Source: Thermodesulfobacteriota bacterium
GTDB taxonomy: Bacteria > Desulfobacterota > DSM-4660 > Desulfatiglandales > Desulfatiglandaceae
Direction of reading: 5' to 3'
NCBI GenBank assembly: GCA_028278625.1
Contig: JANQDY010000251.1
Span: 1-31,944 of the forward strand
Length of the DNA stretch: 31,944 nucleotides
Positions 20,347 to 28,926 of the stretch are shown here, in pieces. The translations under genes and the position numbers were made by a program. Positions within the stretch are counted from its first letter, which is position 1. Every line of letters starts with the position of its first letter. The notes beneath the pieces are model-generated. The model was given only the letters and a program-made list of their open reading frames with translations, had not been told where the DNA came from and made no database searches.

Positions 20347-21579
20347 ATGGCAACCAATTCCACGATCAAAACAATAACAGCGGCGTTGATGATTTCCGGC
20401 AATACCATTGGTGCCGGAATACTGGGATTGCCTGTTATGGGGGGGATGGCGGGAGCGCTGCCGTCAATCGTGGGGCTTGTTGGTGTCTGGCTGCTGATGC
20501 TGGGAACGGCTTTTGTTCTGGCCCGGCGAATGATGAGCCACGGCCCGGACATCCAAGGGCTCCCGTCCTTGTTTCAAAAGGAACTGGGACCGATGGGAAA
20601 AGGATTCGCAACCATCGGGTATTTGATTAATTATTTTGGAATTCTGGTGGCTTACCTCTGCGGAGGCGCAACCATTATCACCCATTTGTTCAGTATCGGC
20701 ATCTCGCATTCCACTGTTTCATTGGCGCTTTTCGGCATCCTGACAGGGATCACCCTTTTCGGCGTGGAGGCGGTTCGAAAAAGCAACACCCTATTGATGA
20801 TCCTCCTTTTTGTGGCGTTTCTCTATCTCATTATTGATGCCGGATTAAACGCCCGTATGAACTATTTCCTGTTCGCTGACTGGCGGTTTCTGCCGGTGGT
20901 CCTTCCGGTATTCATTTGCGCTTTTACATTTCACAATACCATTCCAATTGTGGTACGGATTCTCGATTACCATCGTCCGTCGGTCACCAGAGCCCTTGTC
21001 ATGGGGTCTGCGATTCCGCTAATCCTTTCGGTCCTTTGGACACTCTCCGTCATCGGATGCCTGCCCATGGGAGGACCAGGGCAGGACAATCTGTATTACG
21101 CTTTTGAAAAGAACCTGCCCGCCAACATTCCACTGGCGCATATCCTTCATTCCAAGATTTTCACGACAATGAGCCTTGTTTTCTCCCTATTGGCCATTGC
21201 CACTTCCTATCTGGCGGTGGGAACCGGTCTTTTGAACTTCATGAAGGACCTGACGCGGCCCTTGTTTAAGAACACCAACAGCGCCAGAGACGCCTTTTTC
21301 GCATTCGGATTTCCCCTGTTCATAACCCTTTATTATCCTGATCTTTTTCTGATCGCACTAAATGTGGCAGGCGGCGTGGGCATTGGATTGGTCTTCGGTA
21401 TCTTGCCCGGCATGATACTTTTGAGGATGCGAAAGGTTTTCAAACCCGGTTGGGCCGTGGGCATCGGATGCATGCTCTTGTTCCTGATAATCATGGGATT
21501 GGAAATGCTTCAGGAGACCGGCAGGCTTGGCATCAAACCCGATGTGGAGAATTGGACCTCAACATTTCAACAGAGATAG
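20347..21579 (+). CDS. Aromatic amino acid permease (HAAAP family)
   Basis: This 410-residue inner-membrane protein has about eleven hydrophobic helices and resembles the Mtr/TnaB/TyrP proton symporters for tryptophan or tyrosine. The first helix carries the unwound-helix signature SGNTIGAGILGLPV, and later blocks include FTFHNTIPIVVRIL and the periodic hydrophobic stretches ILSVLWTLSVIGCLP and GVGIGLVFGILPGMILL. The substrate, aromatic amino acid, is inferred from the family. No strong ribosome binding site is visible at the ATG. It is monocistronic and converges on the unknown gene downstream with an 18-base gap. Confidence 0.85.
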   Translation: MATNSTIKTITAALMISGNTIGAGILGLPVMGGMAGALPSIVGLVGVWLLMLGTAFVLARRMMSHGPDIQGLPSLFQKELGPMGKGFATIGYLINYFGILVAYLCGGATIITHLFSIGISHSTVSLALFGILTGITLFGVEAVRKSNTLLMILLFVAFLYLIIDAGLNARMNYFLFADWRFLPVVLPVFICAFTFHNTIPIVVRILDYHRPSVTRALVMGSAIPLILSVLWTLSVIGCLPMGGPGQDNLYYAFEKNLPANIPLAHILHSKIFTTMSLVFSLLAIATSYLAVGTGLLNFMKDLTRPLFKNTNSARDAFFAFGFPLFITLYYPDLFLIALNVAGGVGIGLVFGILPGMILLRMRKVFKPGWAVGIGCMLLFLIIMGLEMLQETGRLGIKPDVENWTSTFQQR

Positions 21580-21597
21580 CCTGCATCCGTAGAATGC

Positions 21598-22041
21598 TTA
21601 TGAATCAAGGGGGACAAACTCTTTCAGTACGGATTCAAAGGTCCCTTCCGAGGCAGATGCACCAGCTTCCCGGTCTTTCGCAGTTTCAGTTTCACTCCCT
21701 GCTCCACTCAATTCCCGTGACTTTAGAGGGGGATCCGGCATCGGCTTTTCTTCAGGGGGCATGATTCCCGCATCAACGCCGCTGCTTGAAATGGAAATGA
21801 AGTTTCCTGATCGATCCAGATACACCGAGAGATTCACCAACACTTCAAAATCCATGGAATAAGCAATCTTCTCCCCATGAACCCCCATGGATGCATTCTT
21901 GCATTTAATGTCTTCGCCCACGTCCAGATTATGGACTCTTTTGAAGATCTTCTGGACCACACTTCGATCGAAATTGGAAGCAATTGCCTCTGCCAGGGCT
22001 TTCTCCCCTTTTCGAATGGCATCGGGATTTGCGACTCTCAT
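21598..22041 (-). CDS. Unknown protein encoded downstream of parA
   Basis: This 147-residue protein is not recognised. The N-terminal half (about 1-100) is a compact domain with alternating strands and helices (IRKGEKALAEAIASNF, then KIAYSMDFEVLVNLSVYLDRSGNFISI). The C-terminal third is low-complexity, rich in Pro, Ser, Glu and Ala, and probably disordered. There is no signal peptide or membrane helix. The ATG at 22041 has AGGAG eight bases upstream; a longer frame reaches into parA but is less likely. It lies 29 bases after parA on the same strand and could be its partner in place of ParB, which is inference only. Confidence 0.65.
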   Translation of the reverse strand: MRVANPDAIRKGEKALAEAIASNFDRSVVQKIFKRVHNLDVGEDIKCKNASMGVHGEKIAYSMDFEVLVNLSVYLDRSGNFISISSSGVDAGIMPPEEKPMPDPPLKSRELSGAGSETETAKDREAGASASEGTFESVLKEFVPLDS

Positions 22042-22070
22042 ATGCACAACTCCTTGTCTTTGTGAAAACA

Positions 22071-22832
22071 TCAGGCCAAACGCATCATCTCTTCCGCAAG
22101 ATGAAGATAACACCTGCCCCCGAATGCTCCCAAATCCTGAAGAAAAACGGGACCACCTTTTAGGGGCGCATTTTTTAATGCGTTATTCCGAGGAATAACC
22201 GTCTTAAACAAGAGGTGTCCAAACCGTTCCCGGGCAGCTTCGCAAATGTGCTGACAGGCACCGTCCCCCTTGTCGAACATGGTCAGCAAAACACCCCCCA
22301 TTCGCAGGCCCGGATTGCCCGCCTTCTTGATGATGTTCATCACCTGCAAGAGGGGTGGTACGGCTTCAAGGGCGAAAGGTTCACATTGCATTGGGATCAA
22401 AAGGAAATCCGCCGCATTCAGGGCGTTGAAGGTGAGAAGCCCCAGGGACGGGGGTGTATCCACCAGAATATAATCGAACGCGTCCCTTACGCGATCAAGG
22501 AGATGGCGAAGTTTCTTCTCCTTATGGGGAACCTTCATCAATTCCATCTCCGCCCTCAAAAGCTCCGTACGAGCGGGCAGCAGCTTCAGAAAAGCCAGAG
22601 GGGTTTGAATGATAATCTCTGAAGGAGAAACACCACCAACCAAGGCGTGATACATGTTCTTCTTGAGTTCTGCTTTGTCAATACCGAGGCTTGAAGTGGC
22701 ATTTCCTTGAAGGTCCAGATCGACCAGCAACACCCTTTTTTCGAGAAGGGCCAGCGCCGCCGACAGATTGACCGCCGTGGCTGTTTTCCCCACCCCTCCT
22801 TTTTGACTGGAAATGGCAATGACAATTCCCAT
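22071..22832 (-). CDS. ParA/Soj-family ATPase (orphan)
   Basis: This 253-residue P-loop ATPase has the deviant Walker A KGGVGKTATAVN (about 11-22), DLDLQGNATSS after switch I and DTPPSLG for Walker B. The length and C-terminal helices fit chromosomal or accessory ParA/Soj proteins that form ATP-dependent dimers on DNA to position cargo. Neither parB nor a cluster of parS-like sites is seen, and the neighbours are HtrA protease and an unknown protein, so the cargo is not known. The ATG at 22832 is preferred to a TTG two codons upstream. It is not CooC-like in context, although cooS lies 2.4 kb away. Confidence 0.88.
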   Translation of the reverse strand: MGIVIAISSQKGGVGKTATAVNLSAALALLEKRVLLVDLDLQGNATSSLGIDKAELKKNMYHALVGGVSPSEIIIQTPLAFLKLLPARTELLRAEMELMKVPHKEKKLRHLLDRVRDAFDYILVDTPPSLGLLTFNALNAADFLLIPMQCEPFALEAVPPLLQVMNIIKKAGNPGLRMGGVLLTMFDKGDGACQHICEAARERFGHLLFKTVIPRNNALKNAPLKGGPVFLQDLGAFGGRCYLHLAEEMMRLA

Positions 22833-22957
22833 GAACAAAGGCTCGCTAAAAATCGAACTGTCTTATTTTGAGGACATCGGAAATCGGGGTCAAGATTAAC
22901 CCCTTTTGCCCTCTTTGGTCAATTTCTTTTTACGAAGGGTTCGGATCCTTCAAAGGA

Positions 22958-24118
22958 TCACGGTCTTTCGGAAAGTTTTATGGAAATACGCTTTCTAAAT
23001 CCGCCTCTAATGACACCCAAATCGGCCGTGTCACCCACATCCATTTGTTCCACCTGGTGAACCAGCTCCTTCATGTCCTCTACGGCGACACCATTGATGT
23101 CGGTGATGACATCCCCTCCCAGAAGAAGCCTGATCCCCCTGATCAGTACTTCCCGGTCACCGCCCCGCAGCCCCGCCTGATGTGCGGGGCCGCCGCGGAC
23201 CAACTGGACCACCAGGACGCCCTGGGACACGTCGATGCCCAAACCTTCCGCCAGAGAGGGCGAGAGAGAAAGCCCCGAAATACCCAACCAGGGCCTGGCC
23301 ACCCTTCCGGAGGTTATCAGTTTTGCGGCCACGCGTTTGGCCAGATTGATGGGAATGGCAAACCCGATACCCTGGTATCCGCCCGAAAGGCTGAAAATCG
23401 CCGTATTGATCCCGATAACATGCCCATTTGAATCCAGCAGGGGTCCTCCGGAGTTCCCCGGATTGATGGCCGCATCGGTCTGAATGAGATCCTCAATCTC
23501 GTTGCCGTCCTCGGTTCTGATGCTTCGATTAAGTGCACTGACAATGCCGGTGGTGAGTGTGTGGGAAAGGCCAAAAGGGTTTCCGATGGCGATGGCTTTA
23601 CGCCCGGGGCGAATCTTGTCAGAGTCTCCCAATGTCGCCACCGCTTCCACATCGCTCGAAGGAATCTTGATCACCGCAAGATCGGTTCTGGGATCTCTTC
23701 CCACCAGGGTCGCTTCAATCTTCTTGCCCTTGGCCGTTGTTACCGTCAGTTTTTGTGCCTTTGCCACCACGTGATTGTTTGTCAGAATGTACCCCCTCCG
23801 GTCGATCACAAATCCGGACCCCTGGCCTCTTCTTGGAATTACTTCCATCCAGAAATTCATGCTGAGGGTCGTACTGGCAATATTCACGACCGCTGTGTGA
23901 ACTTTCTCAAAAACTTCAACATTGATCTGTTCATCGGAAGAGTAGGCCACGGGCTGTGCCGTTATTGAGGATTCATTGTCGGTGAAATCGAGGGATTCCA
24001 CAGTAGGCCTCTTTTCCCTGAACTTGAAACGGTCATCTTCCCTGAACCACAAAAAAAGAAAGACCAGGAGCAATACAAGCCATATGGCCTTGTTTGAGTG
24101 TCTTGACTTCATGAGCAT
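22958..24118 (-). CDS. HtrA/Deg-type trypsin-like serine protease with one PDZ domain
   Basis: This 386-residue envelope protease has an N-terminal membrane anchor (residues 11-25) with the remainder in the periplasm. The catalytic triad is H116 (TNNHVV), D146 (RTDLAVIKI) and S223 (GNSGGPLL). A single PDZ domain occupies about 275-380 with GVLVVQLVRGGPAHQAGL and GGDVITDINGVAV; a basic insertion (REVLIRGIRLLLGG) lies in it. Membrane anchoring plus one PDZ resembles DegS, whereas DegP/DegQ have two. It could sense misfolded envelope proteins or simply degrade them. A second ATG lies two codons downstream. It diverges from the UPF0261 gene with about 150 bases between. Confidence 0.93.
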   Translation of the reverse strand: MLMKSRHSNKAIWLVLLLVFLFLWFREDDRFKFREKRPTVESLDFTDNESSITAQPVAYSSDEQINVEVFEKVHTAVVNIASTTLSMNFWMEVIPRRGQGSGFVIDRRGYILTNNHVVAKAQKLTVTTAKGKKIEATLVGRDPRTDLAVIKIPSSDVEAVATLGDSDKIRPGRKAIAIGNPFGLSHTLTTGIVSALNRSIRTEDGNEIEDLIQTDAAINPGNSGGPLLDSNGHVIGINTAIFSLSGGYQGIGFAIPINLAKRVAAKLITSGRVARPWLGISGLSLSPSLAEGLGIDVSQGVLVVQLVRGGPAHQAGLRGGDREVLIRGIRLLLGGDVITDINGVAVEDMKELVHQVEQMDVGDTADLGVIRGGFRKRISIKLSERP

Positions 24119-24269
24119 CCCTATAAAAAGTTGGCTATCGTATGTGAATATAGGTCCTAAAAGGGAAATATCAAATGCGTCGGAATGGAGAACAGATGCT
24201 ATTTCCCTTGCCGCCGCACCCTGTTTTCCCTATTATTTCGGTCCAAAAGCAAATTACTTGGAGGCAAAA

Positions 24270-25496
24270 ATGGACCGAAAACCGACCGTTCTGATCATCT
24301 CCACCATGGACACCAAGCACCAGGAAGCGGGGTTTGTCATGAATTGCCTCGAGCAAGCCGATGTGGCGGTTTACGCCATTGATGCGGGTATCATGGGAGA
24401 AAGTCCCGTTCCCGTGTCTGTTAGCCGTCAGGAAATCGCCCAATTGGGGGGAGAAACCCTTCAATCGGTACAGAACATGGGGCACGAAGGAAAAGCGCTG
24501 GGGGTTATGATCAAAGGTGCCATTCGAAAGGTTTCGCAGCTTTTCCTTCTGAATCGTTTCGACGGTGTTTTCGGGCTCGGCGGCTCCATGGGGACCACAT
24601 TGGGCACATCGGTGATGCGGACCCTGCCGATGGGCATTCCAAAAGTGATGGTCACCACCATGGCATCCCGCAATACCCGTGGTTTTGTGGGAACCAAGGA
24701 CATCCTCATGCTGCATTCGGTTTGCGATCTGGCGGGACTCAACCGTATCACCGAAAGGGTTCTCCACAACGGCGCCATGGCCATGGCCGGGATGGTCAGA
24801 AATCCTGGGAAGGTTTCGTCCAAAAACAAACCGCTGGTCCTCCTTTCGACCCTGGGAACCACTGAAACGTGCGTCAAAGGGATCCGGAATGAGCTGCTGT
24901 CCAACGGTACGGAGCCGGTGGTCTTTCACACGGTGGGCGCCGGAGGACAAGCCATGGATGAAATGGTCAAACAAGAGAGCCCCGTGGCAGTGATAGATGT
25001 GTCTCTCCACGAAGTCACGGACCATTTTTTCGGAGGTGATTACGATGCGGGTCCGGATCGCGGAAAAGCCGCGCTTTCCGCCGGCATCCCCACGGTCTTG
25101 GCACCGGGCAACATGGATTTTCTGGTGACCGGCCCCCTGGATGACGCAAAAAAAAGGTTTCCCGGCCGGCTATATCATGTGCACAATGCGGCCATCACGG
25201 CACTTTCCGCATCAGACGAAGAGATGGCGTTTTTGGGAAAGCATCTGGCAATGCTCTGTAACGCCTCTGAAGGCGCCTATCGATTGTTGATACCTTCCGG
25301 CGGCTTTTCGGCGTTTGATTCTGAAGGCGGACCCTTGTGGAACCCCAAAGGACGTCAGATATTCATTGAAAACCTGACCCGAAATGTCTCAGATTCTCAT
25401 GTGCGGATGCTTGACTGCCACATCAACGATCCGGAGTTTGTTTCAGCAATTATGGATAGCGTGCGCCAGCTGACGCCGGATCATTGGGTATCATAA
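24270..25496 (+). CDS. UPF0261 / Tm-1-like protein
   Basis: This 408-residue protein belongs to the UPF0261 family related to the N-terminal domain of plant Tm-1, which binds ATP. The opening TVLIISTMDTKHQEAGF and the repeated Gly-rich loops FGLGGSMGTTLG, LLSTLGTTETC and HTVGAGGQAMDE mark two Rossmann-like halves. The second part has the SLHEVTDHFFGGDYDAGPDR and VLAPGNMDF blocks. The molecular function is uncertain. The frame is open 98 codons further upstream, overlapping the HtrA gene, but GGAGG five bases before the ATG at 24270 fixes the start there. The gene ends 5 bases before a strong hairpin. Some relatives accompany aldolase-like genes; none are here. Confidence 0.85.
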   Translation: MDRKPTVLIISTMDTKHQEAGFVMNCLEQADVAVYAIDAGIMGESPVPVSVSRQEIAQLGGETLQSVQNMGHEGKALGVMIKGAIRKVSQLFLLNRFDGVFGLGGSMGTTLGTSVMRTLPMGIPKVMVTTMASRNTRGFVGTKDILMLHSVCDLAGLNRITERVLHNGAMAMAGMVRNPGKVSSKNKPLVLLSTLGTTETCVKGIRNELLSNGTEPVVFHTVGAGGQAMDEMVKQESPVAVIDVSLHEVTDHFFGGDYDAGPDRGKAALSAGIPTVLAPGNMDFLVTGPLDDAKKRFPGRLYHVHNAAITALSASDEEMAFLGKHLAMLCNASEGAYRLLIPSGGFSAFDSEGGPLWNPKGRQIFIENLTRNVSDSHVRMLDCHINDPEFVSAIMDSVRQLTPDHWVS

Positions 25497-25500
25497 TAGA

Positions 25501-25538
25501 CAATAGCCTCCCCAGTTTCACCACTGGGGAGGCTATTG
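25501..25538. terminator. Bidirectional hairpin terminator
   Basis: A perfect 16-bp stem (caatagcctccccagt at 25501-25516, actggggaggctattg at 25523-25538) encloses a six-base loop. It lies between the convergent UPF0261 and flavodoxin genes, so it can serve both. There is no long T tract on either side. Confidence 0.85.
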
Positions 25539-25570
25539 CCAAAGAAGAGCATTAGATGCGGCGGGAGAAT

Positions 25571-26071
25571 CTATTTTGCCCTGGCCTTTGTCAACATGGC
25601 ATCGGCAAATGCTTTTGCATCCTCAAGATCCGCCTCGTCGGGATGGCCGGCGGCGCTTTGAGCTTCAAGAGCCCATCCCCTGTGCTCGGCTTTGTTCAGG
25701 AGGGCGTCGATGATGCCCTGTTTGACGACACCGCGGCAACCGAAGGTCCCCATTACCTTGAGATGTTTTGCCAGACCGAGGGCCGAATAGAATGCCGTGA
25801 TCGCCAGTTCGCCACCCCTCAGAGAACCATGGGTTGCAAAGAATGCCACCTTTTTCCCTTCGGGCAGATCCTTGACAAATGTTTCCGCCTTTCCAGGCAA
25901 TCCCATGGAATGCACGGGGAATCCGCAGAATATCAAATCAAACTCGGAAAGGTTGGAAGCCTCCGTCATGAGTGAGATTTCCTTTCCGCTCTCTTTAATA
26001 GCATCATAGATGGCCTCTGCCACTTTTTTGGTGTTTCCAGTATCCGAATAATATGAAACCAGCACTTTCAT
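25571..26071 (-). CDS. Flavodoxin-family protein
   Basis: This 166-residue single-domain protein begins MKVLVSYYSDTGNTKKVAE; YSDTGNTKK is the FMN phosphate loop. Later FMN-contact loops are FCGFPVHSMGLPGK and ATHGSLRGG. The final 40 residues (KAEHRGWALEAQSA...) are helical. It is more distant from classical flavodoxins than the one at 12310-12741 and may be an NAD(P)H-dependent reductase or electron carrier of unknown partner. AGGAGGAG precedes the ATG. It lies downstream of a small basic protein on the same strand. Confidence 0.85.
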   Translation of the reverse strand: MKVLVSYYSDTGNTKKVAEAIYDAIKESGKEISLMTEASNLSEFDLIFCGFPVHSMGLPGKAETFVKDLPEGKKVAFFATHGSLRGGELAITAFYSALGLAKHLKVMGTFGCRGVVKQGIIDALLNKAEHRGWALEAQSAAGHPDEADLEDAKAFADAMLTKARAK

Positions 26072-26143
26072 TGTTCGCTCCTCCTGGAAAAGGTTTGTTG
26101 AGCCCCACTAATGCGCATCAAAAAGGACAATGATTCGTCCTGA

Positions 26144-26284
26144 TCAATCATCCGACTTGGAAGCGAGTTCTCTCAAGATCTCCGCATTTTTCTGTATCCG
26201 CGCCTGGTTCTTTCTAAGGTTTTTCTTGTTGCTTTTCGCTTTTCTGGCGCGTATGAGACTGGTTTGCTTGCTGTTGGAACCCAT
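26144..26284 (-). CDS. Small basic protein of unknown function
   Basis: This 46-residue protein is very rich in Lys, Arg, Asn and Ser (MGSNSKQTSLIRARKAKSNK at the start) and continues as a predicted amphipathic helix IQKNAEILREL. It is supported by AAGGAG seven bases before the ATG and a proper stop, with base composition like neighbouring genes. No family was recognised; a nucleic-acid or ribosome-binding role would fit the charge but is speculation. It stands alone between the NhaD-like transporter and the flavodoxin gene, both on the same strand. Confidence 0.6.
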   Translation of the reverse strand: MGSNSKQTSLIRARKAKSNKKNLRKNQARIQKNAEILRELASKSDD

Positions 26285-26407
26285 TTGATTACTCCTTGGT
26301 TATTGCAATTTTAATCTTCTAAATTATATTTCACGGCACCGCTTGTCAACCGTAAAGATGTCCCCTCCAACGCTCTTCCCATACAATCTCCCACATCATC
26401 CATGGTC

Positions 26408-28150
26408 CTATTGCGGTCTGAAAATCAGCAACCATGCGTGGGCAGCCAATACGGTGATGACCATAAACGGAAAGGCCGTTTTCATAAACCCGATGAAGCT
26501 GACCTTGTAGCCCCTTGATTCCGCGATACCCATGGTCACCACATTGGCGGAGGCACCGATGATGGTACCGTTGCCCCCGAAACAGGCGCCCAAGGCCAGG
26601 GCCCACCAAAGGGTATTTTCCGCGCCGGGAATAACGCCGCTCAAATAGGCCACAATGGGCAGCATGGTTGCCGTAAACGGAATGTTGTCCACAAAGGCGC
26701 TCATAATCGCCGCCACCCAGAGAATCAGGCTGCAGGCCACCACGAAATCTCCCGCGGAAAGATCCAGAATCCAGTCGGCAATGACCGCCAAAAGGCCGCT
26801 GCTTTCAACGGCACCCACCATGATGAAAAGGAAAATGAAGAACATGAGGGTTGGCCATTCGATGTCTTTTTCAATCAGTTCGATCAAATCGACCTTTTCG
26901 GTCAGAATAGCGACGGTCAGAAGCACCGCCCCTCCTATGAGAGCGGCCACACTGACCTCCATGTGCCAATAGCCGTGGCTGAGAAACAGGAATATGACAA
27001 AACCCAGAACCGTCAGGCCGTAGGTAAGTAGTTTTGGATCCGTTATCTGGTACTTCTCTTTCAGCACCTGAATGTAATCCTGCACGTTCTCCACCGTGCT
27101 GACGGCATAATCCTTGCCCCACACCAGTTTGGTGAAGATAATCAGGAGGCCCATACAAACCAGACAGATCAGGGCCAGGGCCACCACAAAGTCCATGAAA
27201 GTGAGAGCCGCATATGATCCGATCATAATGTTTGGCGGATCGCCGATGAGTGTGGCCGTACCCCCCACATTGGAAGCGAGCACCAGCGGAATCAGCATAT
27301 GAAGGGGATTAATTCCCAGGGATATGGAGATTTCAATGGCAACCCCGGTCAGCAGCAGCATGGTGGTGACATTGTCCAGGAACGCGGAAGATATGGCGGT
27401 GAAGATCATCAGATAAATGGCCAAAACAAACACCTTCCCTTTTGCCAGCTTGTAGGAAATGTAGGCGCACCATTGAAATACACCGGTATGTTTCAAAACC
27501 CCCACGATAATCATCATGCCCATGAGCAGGAACACCACGTTCATATCGATGGAAAAGATGGCGCTTTCAAATGAAAAGATATGGTATTCTGGATTGATGG
27601 TGCCGATGGTGTAGGAAATCAGCAGCATCACCACGGCGCCCAGCATGGCGGCGACGGTTCTGTGCAGAAGTTCGAAGGCAATCAATATATAGGCCAGTAT
27701 GAATACCACCGTTGAAATCCAAAAAGCCGGTCCCAGATGCCGTTCCAGTGTCATGTCCTCGCTCAAGAAAAACTGACTCCCTTGCCGGGCCAGGTCTTTT
27801 CCGGGAATTTTATAGGCGACACCCTTGAAACTGGTTTTGTCAGCCTTTACCTCCATGGTCGCTTTTTCGATTTCACCTTTTTTCATCTGAAACCGCGACA
27901 CGTATTTTCCATTGTGGGCCGTCACAACGTGATCCACTTCCTTGCCGTTTACAAGGATGTGGACATTTGCCTCATCAATGGGTTCTTTATGGCTGTCAAG
28001 GACGATGCCCGAAACGTTAATGGTATCTCCGCCTTCGATCATGGCTTTCGGAGGTCCGCCTTTTGGGCCATGGCCGCAAAATGCCGGGGCATTGAGAAAT
28101 AAAAGCATGAGTACGGCAAGAGATATGATACAAAATCTGGGGCTTTTCAT
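26408..28150 (-). CDS. ArsB/NhaD-family ion transporter with periplasmic carboxypeptidase-like domain
   Basis: This 580-residue inner-membrane protein starts with a signal peptide (about 1-25). Residues 44-130 look like a carboxypeptidase-regulatory-like beta-sandwich (NVSGIVLDSHKEPIDEANVH), which would lie in the periplasm. About eleven membrane helices follow, of the ion transporter superfamily. The two inverted-repeat signatures are present: SAFLDNVTTMLLLTG with ASNVGGTATLIGDPPN, and SAFVDNIPFTATMLPIV with GGNGTIIGASANVV. NhaD Na+/H+ antiporters and arsenite pumps of ArsB type share these, so the ion is not decided. No arsRC neighbours exist; the arsenate-reductase fusion lies far away. 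The ATG has GGAGGG about eight bases upstream. Confidence 0.88.
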   Translation of the reverse strand: MKSPRFCIISLAVLMLLFLNAPAFCGHGPKGGPPKAMIEGGDTINVSGIVLDSHKEPIDEANVHILVNGKEVDHVVTAHNGKYVSRFQMKKGEIEKATMEVKADKTSFKGVAYKIPGKDLARQGSQFFLSEDMTLERHLGPAFWISTVVFILAYILIAFELLHRTVAAMLGAVVMLLISYTIGTINPEYHIFSFESAIFSIDMNVVFLLMGMMIIVGVLKHTGVFQWCAYISYKLAKGKVFVLAIYLMIFTAISSAFLDNVTTMLLLTGVAIEISISLGINPLHMLIPLVLASNVGGTATLIGDPPNIMIGSYAALTFMDFVVALALICLVCMGLLIIFTKLVWGKDYAVSTVENVQDYIQVLKEKYQITDPKLLTYGLTVLGFVIFLFLSHGYWHMEVSVAALIGGAVLLTVAILTEKVDLIELIEKDIEWPTLMFFIFLFIMVGAVESSGLLAVIADWILDLSAGDFVVACSLILWVAAIMSAFVDNIPFTATMLPIVAYLSGVIPGAENTLWWALALGACFGGNGTIIGASANVVTMGIAESRGYKVSFIGFMKTAFPFMVITVLAAHAWLLIFRPQ

Positions 28151-28467
28151 GAAACGCTACCCTCCCTATAAACTTATTAAAACCAGAATGCTAAAAAGCC
28201 TTACAGTCTCGTCAACACCGAGCAATGTAAGGCAATCGTTACATCATGTTGAATGAATCAACCCTTCGGCCAGACAATGTCGGGCGGAATGTAACAAAAG
28301 GATTTTTAGGCTGTCAAGAGAAAGGTTGCGCCAATGGCGAAACCCTAAAGGTTTTTTTCCTCAATTTTTTGAGCCTTTCGAAAAGCGCTTTGACTCTGCC
28401 TCCATGAATCCATTTATTGACAGGGGACAGAGCACCATGTTAATGCATTTCATCAATTGCAAAGGAT
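28151..28467. other. Divergent intergenic region between the NhaD-like gene and a small membrane protein
   Basis: About 317 bases without a gene. Two short dyads are visible: ATGTAA (28225-28230) / TTACAT (28239-28244), and GTTGAatgaaTCAAC (28248-28262). They could be operator sites. No canonical promoter or RNA was recognised, and short overlapping frames here are not supported. Confidence 0.4.
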
Positions 28468-28899
28468 ATGGGCGAGCAAGTATTTGTCATAAAGCATTTA
28501 TGGATCCAGAACAGTGTCATGCTGCTTGCGCTGGGGCTGTTGCTGTTTTTCGTCCTTTATTCCGTGCTAAGGAAGAAGCCCAGGCATCTTTTGGCCGCCA
28601 TTATCTGGCTGGCCATCGTTTTGTGGTTCTTCAACAGCCCGTTTTTCGGTTTCAGCACGGTTGCGGTGTCCCATGGCGGCATAAAGGTGAATTACGGAAT
28701 ACTCTCGGTCAGGAATGACGTTCTTCCCATCACCGCTCCCTGGAAAATCATATCCAACCCATCCGGCATCCGAAAACTGAAACGGGTTCATTTTATAAGG
28801 ATCGGCAACCATGACAGCATGAAGGTTCGCGGGGTCCGGGATCTGAATCTGCTAAAGGAGATCGGGGCGACCATTGATGAATACAGAGATCTGTCATAG
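28468..28899 (+). CDS. Small membrane protein of unknown function
   Basis: This 143-residue protein has two adjacent membrane helices near residues 15-34 (SVMLLALGLLLFFVLYSVL) and 42-58 (AAIIWLAIVLWFFNSPF), then an 85-residue soluble domain with repeated strands (GIKVNYGILSVRNDVLPIT) and a helix at the end. No family was recognised. The start ATG has AAGG immediately before it with poor spacing, so the true start may lie a few codons away. It precedes the hydroxyacyl-CoA dehydrogenase-like gene by 27 bases on the same strand, probably in one transcript. Confidence 0.6.
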   Translation: MGEQVFVIKHLWIQNSVMLLALGLLLFFVLYSVLRKKPRHLLAAIIWLAIVLWFFNSPFFGFSTVAVSHGGIKVNYGILSVRNDVLPITAPWKIISNPSGIRKLKRVHFIRIGNHDSMKVRGVRDLNLLKEIGATIDEYRDLS

Positions 28900-28926
28900 A
28901 GAAAGATGAAAGGGAGGATGAGACCC

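Noticed and set aside
24171..25025. A 284-codon - strand frame opposite the UPF0261 gene
   Set aside because: The + strand product has family motifs and a clear ribosome binding site; this frame is rich in His/Gly/Arg as expected of an antisense shadow.
28326..28718. A 130-codon + strand frame before and over the small membrane protein
   Set aside because: It overlaps the two-helix membrane protein in another frame and lacks motifs or a start signal.
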